Assembly (NCBI GenBank): GCA_949068525.1
Contig: CARTIQ010000002.1
Span: forward strand, 62,001 to 126,000
Source of the DNA: an uncultured Eubacteriales bacterium
GTDB taxonomy: Bacteria; Bacillota; Clostridia; Oscillospirales; Acutalibacteraceae
Length of the DNA: 64,000 nt
Direction of reading: 5' to 3'
The notes beneath the pieces were generated by a model. The model did no database searches and was not told the origin of the DNA. It saw only the letters and a program-made list of their open reading frames with translations. The translations under genes and the position numbers were made by a program. Of the stretch, positions 49,615 through 57,302 are shown one piece after another; within the stretch, counting starts at the first letter, position 1, and each line of letters opens with the position of its first letter.

Positions 49615-49677
49615 AATAATATATTTACCTTTTTAAATGATATTAAATTAAGAATTGTACACACTTTAGAGGAAGAG

Positions 49678-50580
49678 GTGATTACAATTATTACGGTTGA
49701 GGAGTGGGATCCACGAAACGACGAGGCTTATAGGCCTTTTTTGGTGGATAAAATTAATAACGAGCACGAAAATTTTGTTGCCTATGGCGCCAAATGTGGG
49801 AATATCCCTTGTGGTGCGATATATGCAAGGCTGACAAAGTGCGATGAGGCCGAGAATCTTAAGGCAAACGTGACGAGCTTTTTTGTTGCTCCGCTTTTTA
49901 GAGAGAAAGGCGCAGGAACAGCCTTACTGAATGCTCTCAAACACAGGATGAATGAGATTAACGTAGATACCATCGGGGTTAATGCTATTACTTCGCAGGA
50001 GAACATTGACATAATGGACAAGTTCTTGCAGAAAAGAGGATTTTCACCAGTCAAATTACTAACAGAAGTCTATTTGTTTGAGCCTAAAGTTCTTTTAGAG
50101 AAAAATAAAATTGTAAAATTGGCATCACAGTGTAGATTTAAGCTGCCACCTAAGATGTCTTTTTTGCCAAAAAACCTAGTGAAGCCCGAATTATTCGACA
50201 GGATTAAAAACAAAGAAAACTTTGATTACCCGAGCGTGCTGTCTCCGTTTGCAAACGAATTTGATTTGGACGACGAATGCACTAGGTTTGCGGTTTTTGA
50301 TGACAGGGAAATCGTTGGCTGGATAACGGCTTTTCGCGTTAATGAGGATGCAGTTCTCTATCGGTCGCTGTTTGTGAGGGAAGATTATCGCAAAAAAGCC
50401 TTAGGGCTTGCGATCCTTGGTGAATGCATAAGAAATCATGCGACGAAATGTACCGACAAAATAGCGCTTTATGCGGTTGCGTTGGATAATCTGAAGGCCA
50501 GAAAGCTCTTTTCAACCTGCTTTAAGGATTATTATAAGAGCAAAAAGTACGAATTTGAGGCGTTTATGAACTTTCGGTAA
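49678..50580 (+). CDS. Tandem GNAT-family acetyltransferase
   Basis: About 300 residues with two GNAT-like halves. The first (1-140) has the acetyl-CoA-binding pattern VTSFFVAPLFREKGAGTALLNAL; the second (about 205-300) has VLYRSLFVREDYRKKALGLAILGECI, a weaker version of the R/Q-x-x-G-x-G/A loop. Substrate unknown. Start is uncertain: the GTG at 49678 lies five bases after GAGG, but GAGGTG itself followed at six bases by ATT (49687) would also be a good start if ATT is used. Monocistronic with its own promoter. Confidence 0.78.
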   Translation: MITIITVEEWDPRNDEAYRPFLVDKINNEHENFVAYGAKCGNIPCGAIYARLTKCDEAENLKANVTSFFVAPLFREKGAGTALLNALKHRMNEINVDTIGVNAITSQENIDIMDKFLQKRGFSPVKLLTEVYLFEPKVLLEKNKIVKLASQCRFKLPPKMSFLPKNLVKPELFDRIKNKENFDYPSVLSPFANEFDLDDECTRFAVFDDREIVGWITAFRVNEDAVLYRSLFVREDYRKKALGLAILGECIRNHATKCTDKIALYAVALDNLKARKLFSTCFKDYYKSKKYEFEAFMNFR

Positions 50581-50594
50581 CAAAAGAATTTTAA

Positions 50595-50610
50595 ACCTTA
50601 TATATAAGGT
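50595..50610. repeat. Perfect 16-bp palindrome
   Basis: ACCTTATATATAAGGT lies 15 bp after the GNAT stop. There is no T-run on the plus strand, so it is a weak terminator at best and could be a protein-binding site. Confidence 0.5.
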
Positions 50611-50843
50611 AAAAAGATTTAACAAGTTGTTAGAAAAATTCTTGATATTGAGATCATAATTGGGATAAAACCACAAAACGGACAAAATCCCGATGCAGAG
50701 CGATTTATCTGGAAAAAGATAAAAAAGAATGCTGGGTTAACCATATATTATCAACAAAAACTATAGGAAATTTTTGAGCGAAAAATATCATAATTTTGGC
50801 ATAGTTAATAAAAACATTTCTAAAACTTCTAACAAAAAATGGG
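50611..50843. other. AT-rich spacer without a supported gene
   Basis: One open stretch of about 43 codons (roughly 50636-50766, ILDIEIIIGIKP... to a TAG) has neither a usual start codon nor a ribosome site. It may be a fragment of a decayed gene. Nothing else is seen before the promoter at 50844. Confidence 0.35.
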
Positions 50844-50871
50844 TTGACTTTGTCGAAATTTGTGGTATAAT
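50844..50871 (+). promoter_or_regulatory. Promoter of the surface protein gene
   Basis: TTGACT (50844-50849), 16-bp spacer, TATAAT (50866-50871) with an extended TG. It gives a leader of about 255 nt. Confidence 0.7.
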
Positions 50872-50877
50872 TAACAC

Positions 50878-51134
50878 ATTGGCAAAACAGTTATGTTTTT
50901 TAAAGCTGAAGGGAGGGCATTTATATTTAAACTGAACAAGTTTAAACTAAAAAAGGTGCTGACAACAGCAAAAAAATAAGCTGAAATAATAAAGGGGGAG
51001 GCGCAATTTAGCCAATAAAATTGCATGTTACTCTTTCTCGGAGAAAATTTAAAAGGTATCTTTGGGGAATTTTAAGTGCAAAAATTTTATTTTTAGAAAA
51101 ATTTTTATTGATTTGAGAAAGGACTGATTTGTTG
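50878..51134 (+). promoter_or_regulatory. Long structured leader of the surface protein gene
   Basis: The leader holds a hairpin TTTAAACT-GAACA-AGTTTAAA (50926-50946), a second hairpin GCAATTT/AAATTGC (51003-51024), and two ribosome-site-like runs, GGGAGGG (50911-50917) and GGGGGAGG (50994-51001), neither followed by a usual start codon. Five bases after the first, an open frame from ATA 50923 to TAA 50979 would encode an 18-residue Lys- and Leu-rich peptide. Confidence 0.45.
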
Positions 51135-52565
51135 ATGAAAGGAAAAATTTTAAAAAGGTTAGCTAGCGCAATGCTAGGTTTGATGTTTGCAGTTACGGCT
51201 GTAGAAATGAAAGGTTTTGCAGCAGATGAAGTTGCTGCAAACCAGACAATGGCAACAGTTACATTTGCAAATGTAGATAACGATGAAATCGAAGATGGTA
51301 AAGATATAAGCTTTCACGTATTTGTTAAATTTACAAAAACAACTGGTACAAATGCTACTGGTACTGTAAAAATAAACAAGTTTAAAGTCACGTTTGAAGA
51401 TGTTAATGAGGTATTTAAAAATGCCACCGCAGGAACGGACTATAAATTTGAGCGTATTATCTCAGCAAACGTAGACGGAACAGCTGGTTATAATGGCAAA
51501 AAATTTACATATGAGTTTAGCGTGCCAGAAGCTCAAGCTCAAGTATTTAACCTGGGAGAAACAGTTGACTTATTGAAATTTACTGGAAAAATTGATGCTA
51601 ACAAAGCAGATACTGTAAAGGCCGGATTTGAAGTAAAAACTAATACTGCTGGAACAGAGTTTGCACTTGATAGCGTGAAGGCAATAAATGCAGGTGCAGC
51701 TAATGCTAGCACAACATTAAGAGCCTGTGAGCACGAGTATGATAACGAGAACCCGATAAAGGTAACCGATACGCAGCACACTGCAAAGTGTAAAAAGTGT
51801 GGTAAAGAAAAGACTGAAAATCACACCTTAGCGAATCCAACACAAATAGCGGCTACAGCAGAACACTTAGGTGGAACAGCTAAAACTTGTAGTGTTTGTA
51901 AAAAAGTAATTTACTCAGACTTAAGTAAATTAGCAGGTACAACACCACGCTTTATGCCAAACGGAACAACTGCAATCTCTGGCTACCAAGGCTTGAACTT
52001 TGTTGTTGTTGACATCAATGGAAATAAAGTTATGGTACAAGATGCGTTGAACCTATTTAGCGGTAAGAAGTTAGTGTTAACGGCTATAGACGCTAGTGAT
52101 ACGGTATTTAAACAAGTTAGCACTAAGATTTCTCCAAAGTATGGTAGCAATGGTTTGAAAGTTTACACTCTTGAGCTCAAAGCAGACGAAACAGCTGCAA
52201 AAGCTGATGAACTAAAGAAAGGCATTCGTGTGTTATATCAGATTCCAGATGGATTCACGGGAGAAGAATACACAGATATTCTGAAACTTGCCGGAGTAAC
52301 TGGAGATTTTGAGTCAGCTGTAGAAAAAATTAATGATATACAATATGTTGCAGTTTGGACGACGGCAGCAAGCGGCCCATATGTTGTATTAAGCAAAGCT
52401 GGAACTACAGCAACAACTACTGCTGAAAATAAATCTACAACAAGCACTAGCGGAAAATCTGCAAAGACTGGCGACGCTACTGGAATGGTATGCTTAGCTG
52501 CTTCTGGATTGATGATAGCTGCTGGCTTGTACATGGGACTCATGAAAAAGAAAAAGAACGCTTAA
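51135..52565 (+). CDS. Cell-wall anchored surface protein with SAKTGD motif
   Basis: A 476-residue exported protein. It has a signal peptide (about 1-30, MKGFAADE cleavage region), a beta-rich, cohesin-like domain (about 32-190), a linker with two CxxC pairs (KCKKCGKEK and KTCSVCKKVI, about 210-265) that may bind zinc, a second globular domain (about 275-430), a Thr/Ser-rich stretch, and a C-terminal sorting signal: SAKTGD, a hydrophobic segment and KKKKNA. The motif lacks the proline of LPXTG and fits neither NPQTN nor (S/P)PXTG exactly. The ATG at 51135 is 11 nt from AAAGGA; a TTG at 51129 is also possible. SrtB (3914-4819) is the likely partner by exclusion within the window. Confidence 0.78.
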   Translation: MKGKILKRLASAMLGLMFAVTAVEMKGFAADEVAANQTMATVTFANVDNDEIEDGKDISFHVFVKFTKTTGTNATGTVKINKFKVTFEDVNEVFKNATAGTDYKFERIISANVDGTAGYNGKKFTYEFSVPEAQAQVFNLGETVDLLKFTGKIDANKADTVKAGFEVKTNTAGTEFALDSVKAINAGAANASTTLRACEHEYDNENPIKVTDTQHTAKCKKCGKEKTENHTLANPTQIAATAEHLGGTAKTCSVCKKVIYSDLSKLAGTTPRFMPNGTTAISGYQGLNFVVVDINGNKVMVQDALNLFSGKKLVLTAIDASDTVFKQVSTKISPKYGSNGLKVYTLELKADETAAKADELKKGIRVLYQIPDGFTGEEYTDILKLAGVTGDFESAVEKINDIQYVAVWTTAASGPYVVLSKAGTTATTTAENKSTTSTSGKSAKTGDATGMVCLAASGLMIAAGLYMGLMKKKKNA

Positions 52566-52585
52566 GTTCTTAATCTAAAATAATT

Positions 52586-52615
52586 AAAAACCACACAGAA
52601 TCTTGTGTGGTTTTT
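52586..52615. terminator. Bidirectional terminator after the surface protein
   Basis: A perfect 12-bp stem AAAAACCACACA/TGTGTGGTTTTT with loop GAATCT, with T-runs on both strands. It separates the convergent surface protein gene and pduL. Confidence 0.88.
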
Positions 52616-52638
52616 GTTTTGCGCATAAAAATAATCGG

Positions 52639-53223
52639 TTAAATTAGGACTTCGCCATACGTGGGGCCTGCTACAATGCCGGCAGCATTTGCTTCGTCGG
52701 TGTCTATATGCATGGCCGGGGCGAAGTTTTCGCTTACTCGGAGCATCACATCCTCAAACGTCAACGAACGATGCGCCGTCTGCACTGCCACCTTTACTAT
52801 TTGGCCATCGGAGAGGTTATAAGCCTTAGCAGAGTCCGGGTCCATATGAATATGCCGTTTAGCAACAATGACTCCGTGCGGAATCTCAAGGCTTCCATTT
52901 GGACCAACCAATACGCAGCCGGGAGTTCCCTCTAAGTCGCCGGAATCTCGGAGTGGTACGTTTAAGCCCAGATTTATCGAGTCAGTGAGCGAGACCTCCA
53001 CCTGAGTTTGTGCTCTTAGTGGCCCAAGTACTGCCACTTTGGTGAATTTGTTTTTAGGGCCGACAACCTCTAGCCGCACAGTACTTGCGAATTCGCCGGG
53101 CTGGGAGAGTTCCTTTTGAACGACCAACTCCGCGCTGTTGCCAAATAAGAACCCAAAGTCACGGCGAGACAAGTGAATATGCCTCGCAGAAGTTTCGACT
53201 AAAATTTTAATAATAAAAATCAC
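52639..53223 (-). CDS. pduL: PduL-type phosphate propanoyltransferase
   Basis: Transfers an acyl group between CoA and phosphate (acetyl or propionyl phosphate), replacing Pta in many Clostridia. About 190 residues in two beta-barrel halves, with the metal-binding SARHIHLS near the N-terminus and KRHIHMDPDSA in the second half. No microcompartment genes or signal are present, so it is probably the housekeeping phosphotransacetylase. The GTG at 53223 is itself part of the only ribosome-site-like GAGGTG; an ATT at 53211, nine bases later, would give MKILVETSARHIHLS, which matches the family start better. Confidence 0.9.
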   Translation of the reverse strand: MIFIIKILVETSARHIHLSRRDFGFLFGNSAELVVQKELSQPGEFASTVRLEVVGPKNKFTKVAVLGPLRAQTQVEVSLTDSINLGLNVPLRDSGDLEGTPGCVLVGPNGSLEIPHGVIVAKRHIHMDPDSAKAYNLSDGQIVKVAVQTAHRSLTFEDVMLRVSENFAPAMHIDTDEANAAGIVAGPTYGEVLI

Positions 53224-53309
53224 CTCAAAGCAAAAATGATAGCCAGACCGTTATTTCAAGATACTCAACCCGCCCTGCAAAAATGATTAAAATAAAATGC
53301 TAAAAATGC

Positions 53310-53338
53310 TTGACAATTTAGGGCGTTTGTAATAAAAT
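53310..53338 (+). promoter_or_regulatory. rpoB-rpoC promoter
   Basis: TTGACA (53310-53315), 17-bp spacer, TAAAAT (53333-53338). The leader of about 180 nt (53345-53524) is AT-rich; I see no clear structured element in it. Confidence 0.8.
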
Positions 53339-53524
53339 AATATACTGCATTAAAAATGGATTTTTGAAGCTTAAATAGATTAATTATAACATCATTTCGA
53401 CAAAAAAACAAGGGTTTTATTTAAGTTTTTTGTGTTAATTATTATGATTGGGCGAATTTGCGCGTTTTTGTGAGGATTTGCGGCCTGATTGTATTATTGA
53501 ATATTGACAAAAGGATGAATTGGA

Positions 53525-56500
53525 GTGGGTAAACCTATGCTGAATGTCAAACCTGTGCGGATGGGCAAAAATGTAAGGATGAGTTTTTCTAGAATTGACG
53601 AGGTTTTAGAGATGCCAAACCTTATTGAAGTCCAGAAGAAATCGTATCAGAGGTTTCTTGACGAGGGGCTGAAGGACGTTTTTAAGGATATTTCGGGCAT
53701 TACCGATTATACCGGCAACTTGGTCTTGGAATTTCTTGATTATCATTTGGACATGGACCGTCCTAACTACAGTGTTGCAGAATGCAAAGAGCGAGATGCT
53801 ACCTACTCTGCTGCTCTACGGGTGAAGGTGCGGCTTTTAAATAAGGAAAGTGGCGAGATTAAGGAGTCGGAAGTCTTTATGGGCGACTTCCCTCTTATGA
53901 CGGACAGTGGTACATTCGTTATTAATGGTGCGGAACGTGTTGTTGTTTCGCAGCTTATTCGGTCTCCGGGCGTTTATTTTAAGATGGAGCACGACAAGAC
54001 GGGCAAAGAGCTGTTTAGCTCGACGGTTATCCCGAACCGCGGCGCCTGGCTTGAGTATGAGAACGATATTAACGATGTTTTTTACGTTCGTATCGATAAG
54101 AATCGAAAGATTCCGGTTACTGTGTTTATTCGCGCGCTTGGGCTTGGGACAACCGATGAGATTATCGATTATTTTGGCCGCGATGAGCGCATTTTAGCTA
54201 CGATTGAGAAGGACCCGTGCAATAATTCGGAAGAGGCCCTTTTGGAATTGTATCGCAAGCTGAGGCCCACAGAGCCGCCAACCTTGGACAGCGCTAAGGC
54301 ACATTTGGATGCTTTGTTTTTTGACGAGAGAAGATACGATTTGTCGCGGGTGGGGCGGTATAAGTACAATAAAAAGTTAGGAATTTATGGTAGGTTGACG
54401 GGTCGGGTAATATCTCAACCTATCGTTAACCCCCGCACTGGCGAGATTATGGCCGATGCCGGCGAGACAATTTCTTTTGAAAAGGCTAGCGAGATCGAGA
54501 ATGCCGGCGTTACGGTTGCTTATGTTCAGGATGAGGACCGCGAGGTTAAGGTGATTTCGAATGGCATGGTGGACATAGGTTGCTATGTTGACTTTGACGC
54601 GAAGGCCGAATGCGGCGTGAAGGAGAAGGTTCGGTTTAGCGTTTTGATGGAGATTTTGGAGGCTTCTGGTTCTGACGACGAGCTTAAAGAGGCTATTGTC
54701 GCGCGTTTGGGAGAGCTTGTTCCGAATTATATTACTATTGACGACATTTTTGCGTCGATTAATTATATGAATTGCCTTGCTAGCGGCGTTGGTGTGACAG
54801 ATGATATTGATCATTTGGGAAATCGGCGTGTTCGGTCGGTTGGCGAGCTGCTGCAGAATCAGTTTAGGATCGGATTGTCGCGGTTGGAGAGGGTTATTCG
54901 TGAGAGAATGACGCTTCAGGCGCAGGACTTGGAGATGTTAACTCCCCAGTCTTTGATAAACATTCGGCCGGTTGTTGCGGCTATTAAGGAGTTTTTTGGG
55001 CTGTCGCAGTTGTCTCAGTTTATGGATCAGACGAACCCTTTGGCCGAGCTGACCCACAAGAGGCGGCTTTCTGCTTTGGGACCTGGAGGACTTTCTAGAG
55101 ATAGAGCCGGTTTTGAGGTTCGTGACGTTCACTATAGCCATTATGGACGCATGTGCCCGATTGAGACCCCGGAAGGACCTAACATTGGCTTGATTTCTTA
55201 TTTGGCGACGTTTGCGAGGATCAACGAATACGGCTTTATTGAGGCTCCTTTTAGAAAGGTCGATAAGGCGCGAGGAGTGGTAACTTCGGAGGTTGTCTAT
55301 ATGACGGCCGATGTGGAAGACGAATTCATCGTGGTGCAAGCGAATGAACCCCTTGACGAAGAGGGCCATTTTGTGAACTCGAAGGTTAACGGCCGGTATC
55401 GCGATAGTTTCGTGGAAGTTGAGAGCGATCGAGCCGATTATATGGATATTTGTCCGCGGATGGTTATGTCTGTGGCAACTGCGATGATCCCTTTTTTGGA
55501 GAATGACGACGCAAACCGCGCTTTGATGGGATCGAATATGCAGCGGCAGGCCGTGCCTTTGCTTAAGACGGAGGCGCCTATTGTTGGCACGGGCATGGAG
55601 TACAAGGCTGGCGTGGATTCGGGTGTTTGCGTGCTTTCTAAGGACGATGGCGTTGTGGAGAGCGTTTGCGCGAATGAGATTACCGTTGATTATGATTCTG
55701 GCGAGGTGGAAACCTTTAAAATTACCAAATTTATGCGGTCTAATCAGGGAACTTGCGTTAATCAGGTGCCGGTGGTGAGTCAGGGACAGCGCGTGGAGAA
55801 AGGCGAGGTTTTGGCCGACGGGCCGGCGATTAGCAATGGTGAAGTTAGCTTGGGCAAGAATGTTCTCATTGGTTTCATGACTTGGGAGGGCTACAACTAC
55901 GAGGACGCCGTGCTTATCAGTGAGAAGATTGTTCGAGATGACGTTTATACCTCGATTCATATTGAGGAGTATGAGACGGAAGCCCGCGACACTAAGCTTG
56001 GGCCGGAGGAGATTACTAGAGATATTCCGAATGTCGGCGAAGATGCTTTGAAAGATCTTGATGAAATGGGTATAATCCGCGTGGGAACAGAAGTTCAGGC
56101 GGGTGACGTTTTGGTAGGTAAGGTTACGCCTAAGGGTGAGACTGAACTTACAGCTGAAGAACGCCTACTCCGCGCTATTTTTGGAGAAAAAGCTAGGGAA
56201 GTCCGCGATACTTCGTTGCGTGTGCCCCACGGTGAGTACGGAATTGTTGTTGATGTGAAGGTGTTTACACGCGCGAATTGCGATGAGCTTCAACCGGGCG
56301 TGAATAAGGTTGTGCGTTGCTACATTGCGCAGAAGCGTAAGATTTCGGTTGGCGACAAGATGGCCGGTCGGCACGGGAATAAGGGCGTTGTCTCGCGGAT
56401 TTTGCCGGTTGAGGATATGCCATTTTTGCCGGATGGAACGCCACTTGATATCGTTTTGAACCCGCTTGGTGTGCCTTCTCGTATGAATATTGGCCAAGTT

Positions 56501-57286
56501 TTGGAGGTCCACCTTGGCTACGCGGCAAAGGCTCTGGGATGGAAGATAATGACGCCCGTTTTTGACGGCGCGCATGAAGAGGACATTTTTGAATGCTTTA
56601 AGAAGGCTGGGCTCAGCGAGGACGGAAAGACTTGGCTGAAGGATGGCCGCACCGGTGAGTACTTTGACAACCCCGTGACGGTGGGATATATGTATTATTT
56701 GAAGCTGCACCACTTGGTTGATGATAAGATTCACGCGCGGTCTACCGGGCCTTATTCACTTGTTACGCAACAACCTCTGGGCGGAAAGGCGCAGTTTGGC
56801 GGCCAGCGCTTTGGAGAGATGGAAGTTTGGGCCTTGGAGGCTTACGGTGCGGCGTACACTTTGCAGGAGATTTTGACGGTTAAGTCGGACGACGTTGTAG
56901 GTAGAGTCAAAACTTATGAGGCGATTGTTAAGGGACAAAATATTCCAAAGCCCGGTATTCCGGAGTCGTTTAAAGTTTTGATCAAGGAACTGCAGTCGTT
57001 GGGGCTCGATGTGAAGGTCTTGAACAAGAATGAGGAGGAGATCGACCTAAAGCAGACGTTTGATGACGACGATAATATGGGCTTGAGCCCGGCTGGCGGT
57101 GACTTTCATGAGGAGGAAGTGGTTACTTCTTTGGATGGGTTCAGCTTGGAGGACGACCCAGAGGGGAACAATATGTTTGATGAGTCCAGTGTTGTTGCAG
57201 ACTCTGACGATGATGACAGCTTTGAGGATGAGCTGAACGAAGTTTTTGACGATGCGGATATACCAGCGGCAGATCAAGATTTTTAG
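53525..57286 (+). CDS. rpoB: RNA polymerase beta subunit
   Basis: Forms one jaw of the polymerase and part of the active centre. The 1253 residues include FSRIDEVLEMPNLIEVQKKSYQRFL at the start, the rifampicin region GLSQLSQFMDQTNPLAELTHKRRLSALGPGG with the sensitive-type residues, and the C-terminal RFGEMEVWALEAYGAAYTLQEILTVKSDDVVGR clamp segment. After that the protein continues with an acidic tail of about 75 residues (DDDDN ... DSDDDDSFEDELNEVFDDAD), longer than usual. Start at GTG 53525 or ATG 53537 is undecided. rpoC follows after 16 bp. Confidence 0.97.
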   Translation: MGKPMLNVKPVRMGKNVRMSFSRIDEVLEMPNLIEVQKKSYQRFLDEGLKDVFKDISGITDYTGNLVLEFLDYHLDMDRPNYSVAECKERDATYSAALRVKVRLLNKESGEIKESEVFMGDFPLMTDSGTFVINGAERVVVSQLIRSPGVYFKMEHDKTGKELFSSTVIPNRGAWLEYENDINDVFYVRIDKNRKIPVTVFIRALGLGTTDEIIDYFGRDERILATIEKDPCNNSEEALLELYRKLRPTEPPTLDSAKAHLDALFFDERRYDLSRVGRYKYNKKLGIYGRLTGRVISQPIVNPRTGEIMADAGETISFEKASEIENAGVTVAYVQDEDREVKVISNGMVDIGCYVDFDAKAECGVKEKVRFSVLMEILEASGSDDELKEAIVARLGELVPNYITIDDIFASINYMNCLASGVGVTDDIDHLGNRRVRSVGELLQNQFRIGLSRLERVIRERMTLQAQDLEMLTPQSLINIRPVVAAIKEFFGLSQLSQFMDQTNPLAELTHKRRLSALGPGGLSRDRAGFEVRDVHYSHYGRMCPIETPEGPNIGLISYLATFARINEYGFIEAPFRKVDKARGVVTSEVVYMTADVEDEFIVVQANEPLDEEGHFVNSKVNGRYRDSFVEVESDRADYMDICPRMVMSVATAMIPFLENDDANRALMGSNMQRQAVPLLKTEAPIVGTGMEYKAGVDSGVCVLSKDDGVVESVCANEITVDYDSGEVETFKITKFMRSNQGTCVNQVPVVSQGQRVEKGEVLADGPAISNGEVSLGKNVLIGFMTWEGYNYEDAVLISEKIVRDDVYTSIHIEEYETEARDTKLGPEEITRDIPNVGEDALKDLDEMGIIRVGTEVQAGDVLVGKVTPKGETELTAEERLLRAIFGEKAREVRDTSLRVPHGEYGIVVDVKVFTRANCDELQPGVNKVVRCYIAQKRKISVGDKMAGRHGNKGVVSRILPVEDMPFLPDGTPLDIVLNPLGVPSRMNIGQVLEVHLGYAAKALGWKIMTPVFDGAHEEDIFECFKKAGLSEDGKTWLKDGRTGEYFDNPVTVGYMYYLKLHHLVDDKIHARSTGPYSLVTQQPLGGKAQFGGQRFGEMEVWALEAYGAAYTLQEILTVKSDDVVGRVKTYEAIVKGQNIPKPGIPESFKVLIKELQSLGLDVKVLNKNEEEIDLKQTFDDDDNMGLSPAGGDFHEEEVVTSLDGFSLEDDPEGNNMFDESSVVADSDDDDSFEDELNEVFDDADIPAADQDF

Positions 57287-57302
57287 GGGGTTGCAGCGTA
57301 AG

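Noticed and set aside
49392..49664. 90-codon minus-strand frame between the lipoprotein and GNAT genes
   Set aside because: No ribosome site, hydrophobic composition typical of AT-rich non-coding DNA, and it overlaps a clear terminator and promoter.
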